From the NCBI RefSeq assembly GCF_002005545.1, contig NZ_LBMT01000001.1, positions 2,006,301 to 2,070,300 on the forward strand: a stretch of DNA of 64,000 nucleotides. The letters run 5' to 3'. The stretch's first letter is position 1. Every line of letters starts with the position of its first letter. A model generated the notes under the pieces. It was not told the DNA's origin and did not search any database. It saw only the letters and a list, made by a program, of their open reading frames with translations. Made by a program: the position numbers and the translations under genes. Shown here piece by piece: positions 1 through 9,905 of the stretch. The stretch comes from Streptococcus mitis (GTDB lineage Bacteria; Bacillota; Bacilli; Lactobacillales; Streptococcaceae).

Positions 1-624
1 ACCTATTCTGGTATCGAAACGGACTTGGCCAGGATGGTAGCTGATGAGCTCAAGGTCAAGGTTCGCTATGTACCTGTTACAGCGCAAACTCGTGGACCGC
101 TCCTAGACAATGAACAGGTCGATATGGATATCGCAACCTTTACCATTACAGACGAACGTAAAAAACTCTACAACTTTACCAGTCCCTACTACACGGACGC
201 ATCTGGATTTTTGGTCAATAAATCTGCCAAAATCAAAAGCATTGAGGACCTAAACGGCAAAACCATCGGAGTTGCCCAAGGTTCCATCACCCAACGCCTG
301 ATTACTGAACTGGGTAAAAAGAAAGGTCTGAAGTTTAAATTCGTCGAACTTGGTTCCTACCCAGAATTGATTACTTCCCTACACGCTCACCGTATTGATG
401 CTTTTTCCGTTGACCGCTCGATTCTGTCTGGCTACATCAGCAAACGCACAGTACTACTAGATGATAGTTTCAAGCCATCTGACTACGGTATCGTCACCAA
501 GAAATCAAATACCGAGCTCAACGACTATCTTGATAACTTGGTTACTAAATGGAGCAAGGATGGCCGTTTACAAAAACTCTATGACCGTTACAAGCTCAAA
601 CCATCTAGCCATTCCGCAGAATAA
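1..624 (+). CDS. Amino-acid ABC transporter substrate-binding protein, 5' truncated by window edge
   Basis: The reading frame is open from base 1 and ends at 624, so the signal peptide and first lobe lie outside the window. The visible 207 residues carry the bacterial extracellular solute-binding family 3 pattern: an FTITDERKK stretch followed by FTSPYYTD, then a second lobe starting IEDLNGKTIGVAQGS. Proteins of this family bind polar amino acids outside the membrane and deliver them to the permease pair. Two permease genes follow at once, the first behind an AAGGAGG ribosome site, which fits a complete uptake operon lacking only an ATPase within view. The exact amino acid cannot be told from the sequence. 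Confidence 0.93.
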   Translation, partial: TYSGIETDLARMVADELKVKVRYVPVTAQTRGPLLDNEQVDMDIATFTITDERKKLYNFTSPYYTDASGFLVNKSAKIKSIEDLNGKTIGVAQGSITQRLITELGKKKGLKFKFVELGSYPELITSLHAHRIDAFSVDRSILSGYISKRTVLLDDSFKPSDYGIVTKKSNTELNDYLDNLVTKWSKDGRLQKLYDRYKLKPSSHSAE

Positions 625-636
625 GGAGGACACCCC

Positions 637-1314
637 ATGACAGATTTATCATCTTGGACAGCCTATTTTCAGGATTTTGGACAATTTTTCAATGGATTCC
701 TCTTCACTCTTGCCCTAGCTATCGGATCCTTTATCCTAGCCATGATTTTAGGCATCTTCTTCGGAGCCATGTCAACCAGTAAACGTCCGATTTTGCGCAT
801 TTTAGCTCGCATCTTTGTTGAATTTTACCAAAATACTCCCCTCTTGGTGCAGTTTGTTATCGTTTTTTATGGCCTACCTCTTATCAGTGACCATATCATC
901 ATGATTCCGATTTATTGGACAGCTGTTCTCTGCGTCGGACTTTATCACGGCGCCTATATCGCTGAGGTGATTCGCTCAGGTATTCAGTCTATTCCTAGCG
1001 GTCAGATGGAGGCTGCCTTGTCGCAAGGTTTTACCTATATCAGTGCTATGCGTTTGATTATCTTGCCTCAGGCTTTCCGTATCATTCTCCCACCTTTGAC
1101 TAACCAAATCGTCAACCTCATCAAGAACACCTCGACAGTCGCTATCATCTCTGGAGTGGACTTGATGTTTGTGACCAAGTCTTGGTCGGCTCTTAACGGA
1201 AACTACATTCCAGCCTTTTTAGGCGCTGCCCTGCTCTACTTCTCTCTTTGCTTCCCTGTTGCCCAGTTTGGTCGCAAGATGGAGCAAGCCAACAAAAAAG
1301 CCTATTCACTTTAG
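637..1314 (+). CDS. Polar amino-acid ABC transporter permease (first of two)
   Basis: A 225-residue integral membrane protein of the HisM/GlnP permease family. It has several hydrophobic segments and the EAALSQGFTYISAMRLIILPQAFR loop region (about residues 127-150), which is the EAA motif that contacts the ABC ATPase. Near residues 64-67 the pattern FYQNTPLL matches the conserved RxTPLL-like segment of glutamine/glutamate-type permeases. It lies 12 bases after the binding-protein gene and 9 bases before a second permease, so the two very likely form a heterodimeric channel. The ATP start codon follows a clear GGAGG site. The specific substrate is unknown. Confidence 0.93.
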   Translation: MTDLSSWTAYFQDFGQFFNGFLFTLALAIGSFILAMILGIFFGAMSTSKRPILRILARIFVEFYQNTPLLVQFVIVFYGLPLISDHIIMIPIYWTAVLCVGLYHGAYIAEVIRSGIQSIPSGQMEAALSQGFTYISAMRLIILPQAFRIILPPLTNQIVNLIKNTSTVAIISGVDLMFVTKSWSALNGNYIPAFLGAALLYFSLCFPVAQFGRKMEQANKKAYSL

Positions 1315-1323
1315 GAGGTTACT

Positions 1324-1983
1324 ATGGAATCCATTTTAGAAGTTTTAACCCCAGATAACCTAATCTTTATCTTTAAAGGATTTGGCTTGACCCTCTACAT
1401 TTCTCTGATTGCCATCGTCCTCTCTACCCTTATCGGAACGGTGCTAGCCGTCATGAGGAATGGGAAAAATCCTGTCTTACGCATTATCTCCAGCATTTAT
1501 ATCGAGTTTGTGCGTAACGTTCCTAACCTCCTCTGGATTTTCACTATCTTTTTAGTTTTCAAGATGAAATCCACTCCAGCAGGTATTACAGCCTTTACTC
1601 TCTTTACATCAGCGGCCCTAGCTGAGATTATCCGAGGAGGTCTCAATGCCGTAGACAAGGGACAATACGAAGCAGGAATGTCACAAGGCTTCACTTCAGC
1701 CCAAATCCTCTACCACATCATTCTCCCACAAGCTATTCGCAAAATGTTGCCAGCCATCATTTCTCAGTTTGTAACCGTGATTAAGGATACCAGTCTTCTC
1801 TACTCTGTTATCGCCCTACAAGAACTCTTTGGAGCTAGCCAAATTCTCATGGGCCGTTATTTCGAACCAGAGCAGGTCTTCAGTCTGTATATCCTGATTG
1901 CCCTCATCTACTTCAGCTTCAACCTAGCAATCTCTAGCCTGTCTCATATGCTAGCCAAACGCTGGCAACAAGCCGCAGAATAA
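1324..1983 (+). CDS. Polar amino-acid ABC transporter permease (second of two)
   Basis: A 219-residue membrane protein paralogous to the preceding gene. It shows the same fold, with an EFVRNVPNLLW segment around residue 61 and an EAGMSQGFTSAQILYHIILP EAA loop near residues 117-136. It is preceded by a TAGGAGG ribosome site overlapping the end of the upstream gene's stop region, so translation is probably coupled. No ATP-binding gene follows; the operon ends at a strong hairpin terminator. The ATPase must be encoded upstream of the window or elsewhere. Confidence 0.93.
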   Translation: MESILEVLTPDNLIFIFKGFGLTLYISLIAIVLSTLIGTVLAVMRNGKNPVLRIISSIYIEFVRNVPNLLWIFTIFLVFKMKSTPAGITAFTLFTSAALAEIIRGGLNAVDKGQYEAGMSQGFTSAQILYHIILPQAIRKMLPAIISQFVTVIKDTSLLYSVIALQELFGASQILMGRYFEPEQVFSLYILIALIYFSFNLAISSLSHMLAKRWQQAAE

Positions 1984-1991
1984 TAAATTAG

Positions 1992-2019
1992 CTCTCCAGT
2001 TCAATTGGAGAGTTTTTTT
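1992..2019 (+). terminator. Rho-independent terminator of the amino-acid ABC operon
   Basis: A 7-bp perfect stem (CTCTCCA / TGGAGAG) with a 7-base loop is followed by TTTTTTT. It starts 8 bases past the last permease stop codon and acts on the plus strand. Confidence 0.9.
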
Positions 2020-2031
2020 CTACGCAATCTC

Positions 2032-2064
2032 AAAAAAACACTGCAAGATTTCTAGCAGTGTTTT
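2032..2064 (-). terminator. Rho-independent terminator of msmK
   Basis: Read on the minus strand the stem is CACTGC / GCAGTG with a 10-base loop and a following run of seven T. It lies just past the msmK stop and converges with the plus-strand terminator at 1992. Confidence 0.85.
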
Positions 2065-2078
2065 GAGTTTCATTTATC

Positions 2079-3209
2079 TTAGTAGACTGTTTTTTCAGTT
2101 TCTACATCAAAGAAGTGTGCTTTGTTCAAGTCAAATCCAAGTTCAACTGTTGCACCTGTTTGCAAGTAGTCACGAGCATCAACTTTGGCAACAAATTCAT
2201 CTTTACCAACTTGGCAGTAAAGGTGAGATTCTGAACCAAGCAATTCTGATACTGAGATAGTAGCTTTGACAACTGATTCTGGGAATGTTTCAAGGAAAGC
2301 AGGTTCTGCATTCACGTCTTCTGGACGAATACCGAAGATCAATTCTTTACCTTCGTAGCCTTTTTCACGAAGAACTTTCAATGCTCCTTCTGGAACTTTC
2401 AAACGGAAACCGTCTGAAATAATTTCGCTTCCAACCAATTTCACGTTGATGAAGTTCATAGCTGGGCTTCCGATGAATCCTGCTACGAATTTGTTAACTG
2501 GGTTTTTGTAAACTTCTTGAGGAGTACCGATTTGTTCAACACGTCCGATAGTACCTGTACCAGCAGGGTTCTTAGTTGCTGACATGATAACGATACGGTC
2601 TGCAAGTGTCATCGCTTCTGTTTGGTCGTGAGTTACGTAGATAGTTGTAGCTCCGATACGACGGTGGATTTTCGCAATCTCAGCACGCATTGATACACGA
2701 AGTTTGGCATCCAAGTTTGACAAAGGTTCGTCCATCAAGAATACTTTTGCATCACGGACGATGGCACGACCCATGGCAACACGTTGACGTTGACCACCTG
2801 AAAGGTCAGCTGGTTTACGTTCCAAGAATTCTTTCAATCCAAGGATTTCAGCTGCTTCTTGTACACGTTTGTCGATGTCTTCTTTGCTGTATTTACGCAA
2901 TTTCAAACCAAAAGCCATGTTGTCATAAACAGTCATGTGTGGGTAAAGAGCGTAGTTTTGGAATACCATGGCGATGTCACGGTCTTTTGGAGCTACGTCG
3001 TTGACAACCACGCCATCGATAGATGCAGTACCTTCTGTGATGTCTTCAAGACCAGCAATCATACGAAGAGTTGTTGATTTACCACATCCTGAAGGACCTA
3101 CGAAAACGATAAATTCTTTGTCTTTGATGTCCAAGTTGAAGTCTTCAACTGAGTAGTGTTCGCTGTTTGGATATTTTTTGTAAATATTTTTAAGATTCAA
3201 TTCTACCAT
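2079..3209 (-). CDS. msmK: Shared sugar ABC transporter ATP-binding protein MsmK
   Basis: A 376-residue ATPase of the MsmK/UgpC/MalK type. The nucleotide-binding domain has Walker [10 protein letters not shown] at residues 38-46, the signature LSGGQRQR near 135 and Walker B VFLMDEP near 157. A C-terminal OB-like regulatory domain (about residue 240 on, with the FGIRPEDV motif) is present. In streptococci this protein energises several carbohydrate importers (raffinose, maltodextrin, sialic acid) whose own loci lack an ATPase. It stands alone here, consistent with that shared role. A cre-like sequence overlaps its promoter region, so carbon catabolite control is likely. Confidence 0.95.
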   Translation of the reverse strand: MVELNLKNIYKKYPNSEHYSVEDFNLDIKDKEFIVFVGPSGCGKSTTLRMIAGLEDITEGTASIDGVVVNDVAPKDRDIAMVFQNYALYPHMTVYDNMAFGLKLRKYSKEDIDKRVQEAAEILGLKEFLERKPADLSGGQRQRVAMGRAIVRDAKVFLMDEPLSNLDAKLRVSMRAEIAKIHRRIGATTIYVTHDQTEAMTLADRIVIMSATKNPAGTGTIGRVEQIGTPQEVYKNPVNKFVAGFIGSPAMNFINVKLVGSEIISDGFRLKVPEGALKVLREKGYEGKELIFGIRPEDVNAEPAFLETFPESVVKATISVSELLGSESHLYCQVGKDEFVAKVDARDYLQTGATVELGFDLNKAHFFDVETEKTVY

Positions 3210-3241
3210 GAGGTGAACTCCTTTTGTTTTTTGATAGTTTT

Positions 3242-3276
3242 ATTATATATGAAAACGCTTTACATTTCTATGGCAA
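3242..3276 (-). promoter_or_regulatory. msmK promoter with cre-like operator
   Basis: On the minus strand a TATAAT -10 box lies at 3247..3242. Directly upstream, 3249..3265 reads ATGTAAAGCGTTTTCAT, which resembles the CcpA cre consensus but carries one extra base between the half sites. The -35 box is not clear. Family knowledge: sugar-uptake ATPases of streptococci are often CcpA targets. The cre call is moderate to weak because of the spacing. Confidence 0.45.
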
Positions 3277-3293
3277 GATGACCAAAAAAATAA

Positions 3294-3324
3294 AAAAGTT
3301 CTGTGCAACTTGCACAAAACTTTA
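3294..3324 (-). terminator. Terminator downstream of the PucR-type regulator gene
   Basis: A nearly perfect inverted repeat (AAAGTT.TGTGCAA / TTGCACA.AACTTT, the odd pair being a G-U wobble on the minus strand) is followed by a T-rich run on the minus strand. It overlaps the stop codon region of the gene ending at 3322. Confidence 0.75.
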
Positions 3325-4191
3325 GAGAATATCTGGTAAAATCAATTGATAACACAAGGTCAGGTCGGTCAATTCCTTCAACTGAAGCCCTGTCAATTCT
3401 TCCCATTTATCAATTTTGTATTGGAGAGAATTACGGTGCAGATAGAGCTGCTGGGCTGTTTTAGTGAGAACGGCACTATTTTCCCAAAGGGAGAGAATGA
3501 TTTCCTGAATCTGGTCCTGATCCAAAATCATCTGGTGCAGGCATTCTTTAATGACTCTCAGGTCCACGAGTCTTTCTCCCATACTCCAAAGATAGAGCTG
3601 AGAAAAAGTATGAACACCTTGGTGACCCTGACGCCACCAAGTCTTAAACAAATCGCGCTCTGCTTTGATTAAGTCTGATAGGGCTTGATGTCCTATCTGA
3701 GACCAAACCTGACCTAACATGATAGAGAGACGCAGTCCAAAGTCATACTCAACCGCTTCAATCGTATCACTTAAAATAGCTCGTACAGAAGTGTATTTAT
3801 CTTGTTGAAGTACGAAAACATAATCCTGAGCTCCGACCTGAAGCACCGTCTGACAGTTAGGAAAAAGAGTCCGCATCATGTCTAGCCAAGAGGCTAGATT
3901 TTCCTGTTGGAAATAGGAAAGATGGCAATAAACCAGCTGAATCTTTTTAAAAGCTTGTGGTGTCTGTCCCTTCCCCTCAATCAAAAAAGAATACCAAGGA
4001 TTGAGCGAACGAGCCTGCTCCTGCTGAGTCAAAAGGGCAACCAACTGCTTTTCACGCTCACTGAGGCCAGATTTCTCCAGCAAAAGCCACTGCTGAGAAG
4101 CCAAAGGGAGCGTGAGATAGCCCTCTTTCTCTACTGGTTGGTCTGAAATCCGAGCCTCAGGAAACCAGTCTTGTAGTTCTTTTGCCATCAT
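3322..4191 (-). CDS. PucR-family helix-turn-helix regulator
   Basis: A 289-residue protein whose C-terminal 55 residues match the PucR/CdaR helix-turn-helix: a LTKTAQQLYLHRNSLQYKI segment near residues 245-263 followed by LTGLQLKELTDLTLCYQL. The N-terminal 220 residues form a poorly conserved sensor region. Members regulate purine, sugar-diacid or other catabolic genes, but the ligand here is unknown. The gene follows mrnC by 3 bases, so it probably belongs to the cysS transcript. It ends just before the msmK promoter, and a role in controlling msmK is possible but only inferred from position. Confidence 0.8.
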   Translation of the reverse strand: MMAKELQDWFPEARISDQPVEKEGYLTLPLASQQWLLLEKSGLSEREKQLVALLTQQEQARSLNPWYSFLIEGKGQTPQAFKKIQLVYCHLSYFQQENLASWLDMMRTLFPNCQTVLQVGAQDYVFVLQQDKYTSVRAILSDTIEAVEYDFGLRLSIMLGQVWSQIGHQALSDLIKAERDLFKTWWRQGHQGVHTFSQLYLWSMGERLVDLRVIKECLHQMILDQDQIQEIILSLWENSAVLTKTAQQLYLHRNSLQYKIDKWEELTGLQLKELTDLTLCYQLILPDIL

Positions 4192-4194
4192 GTC

Positions 4195-4581
4195 CTAGCC
4201 CTCCACTTTTTGGATGCACCAAGAAATTAAGGTTTCGAGGCGTTCCATATTTTCAGTCATATGAAGATAGCCTATCACGGCTTCAAAACCTGTGGACATA
4301 CGGTAAGTCACCACATCAGCATTTTTAGCTTTGGTATGGCTATTGGTATTGCGGCCACGTTTGTAGATTTCTTCTTCTTTTTCCGTCAGGACTTGCTCCT
4401 CTAACATAAGGGAAATCAGGCGAGCCTGAGCTTTGGCTGACACATACTTGGTCGCTTCTTGATGGAGTTTATTGGGTTTGGTCATACCTTTGAGGATGAG
4501 GTGACGGCGAATATACATAGAATACACCGCGTCCCCCTCAAAAGCTAACGCAATCCCGTTAATGAGGTTGACATCAATCAC
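4195..4581 (-). CDS. mrnC: Mini-ribonuclease III (23S rRNA maturation)
   Basis: A 128-residue protein consisting of the RNase III catalytic domain alone, with no double-stranded-RNA-binding domain. The acidic signature FEGDAVYSMYIRR is at residues 14-26 and a second conserved region, KNADVVTYRMSTGFEAVIGY, lies near 85-104. Family knowledge: MrnC trims 23S rRNA ends in Firmicutes, helped by ribosomal protein L3. Its start overlaps the end of cysS by 8 bases, the usual Firmicute arrangement, implying translational coupling. Confidence 0.93.
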   Translation of the reverse strand: MIDVNLINGIALAFEGDAVYSMYIRRHLILKGMTKPNKLHQEATKYVSAKAQARLISLMLEEQVLTEKEEEIYKRGRNTNSHTKAKNADVVTYRMSTGFEAVIGYLHMTENMERLETLISWCIQKVEG

Positions 4582-5917
4582 GTGTCCACCTCACTCCATC
4601 CTTGGTGTCAAGGAGCTTAATCCCTTGAGCAGCCAATTGGTCACGGATCTGGTCCGCTGTCGCAAAGTCACGATTGGTACGCGCTTCTTGGCGTTTTTGA
4701 ATCAAGTCTTCAATCTCTGCATCCAAAACTTCCTCAACAAAGACAATTCCAAAGACTTCCAACATATCTGCAAGAGCTTGCTTAACACTTGTATCATAGT
4801 TGCCTGAGTTGATCCATTTGGCCATTTCAAAGACAACTGTGATACCGTTGGCAGAGTTGAAATCCTCATCCATAGCTGCTACAAACTTATCTTTAAAGGT
4901 TTGTAACTCTTTGACATCCACTTTTCCTGTAAATGGTTGCTCATAAGTGTTCTTCAAATACTTGAGATTAGTCTCGGCATCGCGAACTGCTTTTTCCGTA
5001 AAGTTGATGGGCTTGCGGTAATGCTGAGTCGCAAAGAAGAAACGAAGTACTTGCCCATCAAGAGTTTTAAGGGTATCATGGACTGTGATAAAGTTGCCCA
5101 AGGACTTGGACATCTTGACATTATCGATATTGACAAAGCCATTGTGCATCCAGTAGTTAGCAAAAGTCTTGCCTGTTTTAGCTTCAGACTGGGCAATTTC
5201 ATTGGTGTGATGTGGAAACTCTAGGTCGGCTCCACCACCGTGAATATCAATGGTATCTCCCAAAATCTCTGTTGACATAACCGAACACTCGATATGCCAG
5301 CCCGGACGACCAGGTCCCCAAGGGCTACCCCAAGAAATCTCGCCTGGCTTGGCAGCTTTCCAGAGGGCAAAGTCTACAGGATTTTCCTTACGTGCTGTTT
5401 CTTCATCGGTACGGCCTGAAGCACCTAGCTCCAAATCTTCCAAGGTTTTATTAGCCAATTTGGCATAGTTGTGAGATTTTTCCACACGGAAGTAAACATC
5501 CCCCTGGCTCTCATAGGCAAAACCTTTTTCAATCAAGTCTTCCACAAAACGGATAATGTCAGCCATAAACTCCACCACACGAGGATGGCGAGTCGCAGGT
5601 TTGACGCCCAAGGCCGTCACATCCTCACGAAAGGCAGCGATGTACTTGTCCGCAACCTCCTGAGGCGTGATGCCCTCTTTCTTGGCACGGTTGATAATCT
5701 TATCATCCACATCCGTAAAATTGGAAATATAGGCAACCTCGTACCCACGATACTCAAAATAGCGACGAACCGTATCAAAAGCCACTGTTGAGCGGGCATT
5801 CCCCACGTGGATATAGTTGTACACGGTTGGCCCACAAACATACATCTTGACTTTGCCGTCCTCGATTGGGACAAATTCTCGCAAATCACGAGACATGGTG
5901 TCGTAAATTTTAATCAT
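4574..5917 (-). CDS. cysS: Cysteinyl-tRNA synthetase
   Basis: A 447-residue class I aminoacyl-tRNA synthetase. The HIGH-like motif is GPTVYNYIHVGNA (residues 29-41), the KMSKS loop is KMSKS near residue 269, and zinc ligands include C28, the cysteine in HIECSVMS and the histidines in EFPHHTNEIAQSE. Length is normal. It couples cysteine to tRNA-Cys in the cytoplasm. It sits downstream of cysE, which supplies O-acetylserine for cysteine synthesis. No T-box leader was found in the 82-base gap upstream. Confidence 0.97.
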   Translation of the reverse strand: MIKIYDTMSRDLREFVPIEDGKVKMYVCGPTVYNYIHVGNARSTVAFDTVRRYFEYRGYEVAYISNFTDVDDKIINRAKKEGITPQEVADKYIAAFREDVTALGVKPATRHPRVVEFMADIIRFVEDLIEKGFAYESQGDVYFRVEKSHNYAKLANKTLEDLELGASGRTDEETARKENPVDFALWKAAKPGEISWGSPWGPGRPGWHIECSVMSTEILGDTIDIHGGGADLEFPHHTNEIAQSEAKTGKTFANYWMHNGFVNIDNVKMSKSLGNFITVHDTLKTLDGQVLRFFFATQHYRKPINFTEKAVRDAETNLKYLKNTYEQPFTGKVDVKELQTFKDKFVAAMDEDFNSANGITVVFEMAKWINSGNYDTSVKQALADMLEVFGIVFVEEVLDAEIEDLIQKRQEARTNRDFATADQIRDQLAAQGIKLLDTKDGVRWTRD

Positions 5918-5999
5918 AAAATAATAGTCAGGAAAACTAAAATCCGAGAACAGTTAGTTTCATCACTAAGAGTTCAATTGAATTTCAGTCCGAATGTCT

Positions 6000-6884
6000 C
6001 TACACTTCGGAATCCCTTGCTCCTTTCTCATTAAGATAAACCACCTGAGTCTGTTTGACAAAGCCAATCCTTTCATATAAGCGTTTGGCACTTACATTGC
6101 TGTCCTCTACTGCAATTTGGAACTCCTTATCATTTTGCTCAATCAATTGGTTGACTAGAGATTTTGCTAAGTAGCTTCCATAGCCTTTTCCACGTTCAGG
6201 TTCCGATATTGCTAAACCGTAGAAGTAATTCGTATTAGTCGATAAATCTACCGTGCAAGTTCCAATAACCTGACTGTCTTTTAACAAAATATATAAGCGA
6301 CTTTCTGGATCCTTCAGAGCTTCAGCGACATATCTATCCACAACTTCTCTAGATTCATGTTCCTCTGAAAATGCCTGAAATTTCAACTGACTAATTTGAT
6401 CCTGATACGAACTATCTGCTAACAAAACTTCAAGATTAGAAACCTTTGCTAACGGATAAGGTCTTCTATCCTTACCTAACCAGGTTTCTGTCTCTTCATC
6501 CTCGACCAATCCCCAGTTGCTAATAAAATCAGGATGGCGGTCTAGAAAAATACGTTCTGTCTGAAAAGTAACTGAACGAATAGGAAAAGAAGTTGTTTCC
6601 CTCTCAAAACTAGTAAACAATGCACGTGCAATTCCCTGACGGCGATGATTTGGATGAACCAGTATCGTCACTTCTACATCTTGGTCATCTGCATAGATAG
6701 TTAATAAACCAACAAGTTCGCCTTTTTCATAATAAAGGAAAAAGGCGGGCATGTTTGGGTCAAAATTAAGCATGTTAGAGAGATAAGGATCACGATAAGT
6801 ACCATCATAGGCTTGGCAACAGTTAATTAGTTTTTTCGCCTCAGATAACTCCTTTTGACTTAACTTGTTTCTTGCTTGAATCAT
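6000..6884 (-). CDS. Tandem GNAT-family N-acetyltransferase
   Basis: A 294-residue protein with two acetyl-CoA-binding GNAT cores. The first has ILVHPNHRRQGIARALF at about residues 74-90, the second has LAISEPERGKGYGSYLAKSL near 224-243 followed by a VEDSNVSAKRLYERIGF tail typical of motif B. The substrate is unknown. It lies 11 bases after cysE and before cysS, in an order conserved in pneumococcus (from memory), so it may be co-transcribed. Two-domain GNATs of this sort include antibiotic and peptide acetyltransferases, but no specific assignment is justified. Confidence 0.88.
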   Translation of the reverse strand: MIQARNKLSQKELSEAKKLINCCQAYDGTYRDPYLSNMLNFDPNMPAFFLYYEKGELVGLLTIYADDQDVEVTILVHPNHRRQGIARALFTSFERETTSFPIRSVTFQTERIFLDRHPDFISNWGLVEDEETETWLGKDRRPYPLAKVSNLEVLLADSSYQDQISQLKFQAFSEEHESREVVDRYVAEALKDPESRLYILLKDSQVIGTCTVDLSTNTNYFYGLAISEPERGKGYGSYLAKSLVNQLIEQNDKEFQIAVEDSNVSAKRLYERIGFVKQTQVVYLNEKGARDSEV

Positions 6885-6895
6885 ATAGGTAACCT

Positions 6896-7513
6896 TTACA
6901 AACCAGACGATCTGTGACTGGCTTCTTTAGCCTGCTCGAGTTTATTGACATAGTACTCTCGTTTTTCTTCGACTTCGTGAATGACCGGCTCGTCTTTTTT
7001 ACCATGTACACGGACAATCTTAGCAGGAATACCGACAACTGTCACATCACTAGGTACGTCTGCAACAACTACTGCTGCTGCACCGACCTTGGCATTTTCA
7101 CCGATTTCCACCGGCCCGATAACTTGGGCATGGGCTGATATTAAAGCTCCTTTTCGCACGGTTGGATGGCGTTTACCAACATCCTTACCAGTCCCCCCAA
7201 GAGTCACTCCGTGATAAAGGAGAACACCTTTTTCAACAATCGCTGTCTCCCCAATCACCAGACCAGATCCGTGGTCGATAAAGACACCTGAATCAATCTG
7301 AGCACCTGGATGAATCTCAATTTGAGTCCAAAAGCGCCAAAACTGGCTGTGCATACGCGCCAAGAGTTTAAAGCCATGCTTCCAGAGAAAATGCGAGAGA
7401 CGGTGGGCCGCCAAGGCCTTGACACCTGGATAAGTCAGCAAAACCTCCAAAGTGGTGCGGGCCGCTGGATCATTTTCTTTTACGATATCAATGGTTTCGC
7501 GCCACCATCCCAT
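6896..7513 (-). CDS. cysE: Serine O-acetyltransferase
   Basis: A 205-residue left-handed beta-helix acyltransferase. An N-terminal helical region (VLLTYPGVKALAAHRLSHFLWK) is followed by hexapeptide repeats with the catalytic signature HPGAQIDSGVFIDHGSG near residues 72-88 and GVTLGGTGK near 107-115. It makes O-acetyl-L-serine, the direct precursor of cysteine. It starts 15 bases after the pnp stop and reads into the GNAT and cysS genes, grouping cysteine synthesis and cysteine charging. Confidence 0.95.
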   Translation of the reverse strand: MGWWRETIDIVKENDPAARTTLEVLLTYPGVKALAAHRLSHFLWKHGFKLLARMHSQFWRFWTQIEIHPGAQIDSGVFIDHGSGLVIGETAIVEKGVLLYHGVTLGGTGKDVGKRHPTVRKGALISAHAQVIGPVEIGENAKVGAAAVVVADVPSDVTVVGIPAKIVRVHGKKDEPVIHEVEEKREYYVNKLEQAKEASHRSSGL

Positions 7514-7528
7514 ACATTTCTCCTTTTC

Positions 7529-9742
7529 TTATTCTGAATCTTTTGGTGTTTCTGTAAATTCTTTCTTAGGTTTGTGATCCCTGTGATGACGTGGGCGGTG
7601 AGGTCTCTCAGACTTTTCGCCTTTTTCATCACGTTCAGGTTTTGGAGGACGAGGAAGAAGGGCTTTCATAGAAGCATCCACACGTCCTTTTTCATCAATC
7701 TTGATAACCTTAACATCAACTTCATCCCCGATTGCTACCAAGTCTTCGACATTATTGGTACGCGTCCATGCCATTTCAGAAATGTGAACGAGGGCATCTG
7801 TCTTGTCAAAGAGGTTAACAAAAGCACCAAATTTCTCGATACGAACGACTTTAGCACGGTAAACTTCATCCACTTTGGCTTCACGGACCAAACCAGCAAT
7901 AATTTCTTTAGCACGGTTAATAGCATCTTGGTCGCTAGAGTAGATAGACACATTTCCTTCTTCGTCGATATCAATCTTAACGCCTGTTTCAGCGATAATC
8001 TTGTCAATGGTTTCTCCACCCTTACCGATGACAATCTTAATCTTGTCCACATCAATCTTGATGGTATCAATTTTTGGAGCAGTTGGAGCCAATTCTGGAC
8101 GAACTTCTGGAATGGTTGCTTCAATCACATCAAGGATTTCAAAACGAGCTTTCTTGGCTTGGGCAAGGGCTTCAGTCAAGATTTCTGCAGTGATCCCTTG
8201 GATCTTGATATCCATTTGAAGGGCTGTAATCCCGTCACGAGTACCTGCAACCTTGAAGTCCATGTCTCCAAAGTGGTCTTCCAAACCTTGGATATCTGTC
8301 AAGACTGTATAGTTGTTTCCATCTGAGATGAGACCCATGGCAATCCCTGCTACTGGCGCCTTGATTGGCACACCACCAGCCATAAGAGCAAGAGTTCCCG
8401 CACAGATAGAAGCTTGAGATGAAGAACCATTTGACTCCAAGACTTCTGCTACCAGACGGATAGCGTATGGGAATTCTTCCAAACTTGGCAAGACTTGAGC
8501 AAGGGCACGCTCACCAAGAGCACCGTGACCGATTTCACGACGACCTGGCGCACCGTAGCGTCCAGTTTCCCCTACAGAGTATTGTGGGAAGTTATAGTGG
8601 TGCATAAAGCGTTTCTTATACTCTGGATCCAAACCATCAATGATTTGAGTTTCACCCATCGGAGCCAAGGTCAAGACTGAAAGGGCTTGAGTTTGTCCAC
8701 GAGTGAAGAGACCAGAACCGTGCACACGAGGAAGGAAGTCAACAACCGCATCCAAAGGACGGATTTCATCGACCTTACGACCATCAGGACGTACCTTATC
8801 TTCTGTGATCAAACGGCGCACTTCAGCGTGTTCCATTTGTTCCAAGATTTCAGCCACATCACGCATGATACGGTCAAATTCTTCGTGATCCGCATATTTT
8901 TCTTCGTAAACGGCTGTGACTTGATCTTTCACTGCTTGAGTTGCAGCTTCACGGGCCAATTTTTCTTCTACTTGAACCGCTTTTTGGAGGTCGCTGTTGT
9001 AGACTGCGATGATTTCAGCCTGCAAATCAGCATCTACATGAAGTAATTCCACTTCTGCTTTTTCTTTACCGACTGCCGCAACGATTTCTTCTTGGAAAGC
9101 AATCAATTCTTTGACTGCTTCGTGCCCTTTAAGGAGAGCTTCCAGCATGATTTCTTCTGACAATTCTTTAGCACCAGACTCTACCATGTTGATGGCGTGT
9201 TTGGTACCAGCTACTGTCAATTCAAGGAGAGATTGCTCTGCTTGTTCTTGGCTAGGGTTTATGATGATTTGACCATCCACATAGCCCACTTGCACCCCAG
9301 CAATTGGACCGTCAAATGGAATATCTGAAATGGAAAGTGCCAAGGATGAACCAAACATAGCAGCCATTGGTGCAGAAGCATTTTCATCATAAGAAAGAAC
9401 GGTGTTGATGACTTGGACTTCGTTACGGAAACCTTCCGCAAACATTGGACGGATTGGACGGTCAATCAAACGCGCTGTCAAAGTCGCATCCGTTGAAGGA
9501 CGTCCTTCACGCTTCATAAAGCCACCAGGAAATTTCCCAGCCGCATACATTTTTTCTTCGTAGTTGACTTGGAGTGGGAAGAAATCCCCAGTTGCCATTT
9601 TCTTAGACATAACGGCCGCAGTCAAGACAGTTGACTCACCATAACGTACAACAACAGAGCCATTTGCCTGCTTAGCAACCTGACCAGTCTCTACAATTAA
9701 CTCACGACCCGCAAAAGTCGTTTGAAACACTTGTTTTGTCAT
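7529..9742 (-). CDS. pnp: Polynucleotide phosphorylase
   Basis: A 737-residue protein from the ATG at 9742, which follows an AAAGGGG ribosome site; a longer frame open to 9856 adds 38 residues with no family match and is rejected. Two RNase PH domains, a helical linker, a KH domain ([13 protein letters not shown]) and an S1 domain ([22 protein letters not shown]) occur in the normal order, ending in a basic proline-rich tail. The enzyme degrades mRNA 3' to 5' using phosphate and joins the degradosome with RNase Y, encoded later in this window. Confidence 0.97.
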   Translation of the reverse strand: MTKQVFQTTFAGRELIVETGQVAKQANGSVVVRYGESTVLTAAVMSKKMATGDFFPLQVNYEEKMYAAGKFPGGFMKREGRPSTDATLTARLIDRPIRPMFAEGFRNEVQVINTVLSYDENASAPMAAMFGSSLALSISDIPFDGPIAGVQVGYVDGQIIINPSQEQAEQSLLELTVAGTKHAINMVESGAKELSEEIMLEALLKGHEAVKELIAFQEEIVAAVGKEKAEVELLHVDADLQAEIIAVYNSDLQKAVQVEEKLAREAATQAVKDQVTAVYEEKYADHEEFDRIMRDVAEILEQMEHAEVRRLITEDKVRPDGRKVDEIRPLDAVVDFLPRVHGSGLFTRGQTQALSVLTLAPMGETQIIDGLDPEYKKRFMHHYNFPQYSVGETGRYGAPGRREIGHGALGERALAQVLPSLEEFPYAIRLVAEVLESNGSSSQASICAGTLALMAGGVPIKAPVAGIAMGLISDGNNYTVLTDIQGLEDHFGDMDFKVAGTRDGITALQMDIKIQGITAEILTEALAQAKKARFEILDVIEATIPEVRPELAPTAPKIDTIKIDVDKIKIVIGKGGETIDKIIAETGVKIDIDEEGNVSIYSSDQDAINRAKEIIAGLVREAKVDEVYRAKVVRIEKFGAFVNLFDKTDALVHISEMAWTRTNNVEDLVAIGDEVDVKVIKIDEKGRVDASMKALLPRPPKPERDEKGEKSERPHRPRHHRDHKPKKEFTETPKDSE

Positions 9743-9900
9743 TTTAATCCCCTTTGGATTGATGAAATTATACGCCTTGCCTACAAAGATCAAGATACCA
9801 AGGACGTCAAAAGCAAAGTAAAAATAGGAAACTGACGAAGTCTTCGATGAAGACAAGACAGTTTATCTTTTTTACACAGCTTTTCGGCCGGGTTCAATTA
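9743..9900 (-). promoter_or_regulatory. pnp leader region
   Basis: The 158 bases before the pnp start hold a perfect GTCTTC/GAAGAC hairpin at 9840..9854 with possible outer extension. Family knowledge: pnp leaders in other bacteria carry stem-loops used in autoregulation. Whether this hairpin does the same is inference. No second open reading frame with a ribosome site was seen in the gap from 9743 to 10191. Confidence 0.35.
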
Positions 9901-9905
9901 CACAA

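Noticed and set aside
2690..3004. Plus-strand open frames opposite msmK and many other long genes
   Set aside because: They lie wholly antisense to well-supported genes, lack ribosome sites and have no family resemblance.
5918..5999. T-box riboswitch before cysS
   Set aside because: The gap of 82 bases is too short and lacks a T-box sequence or specifier hairpin.
9743..9856. N-terminal extension of pnp
   Set aside because: The extra 38 residues are hydrophobic and not part of PNPase; the ATG at 9742 has a strong ribosome site and matches the family start.
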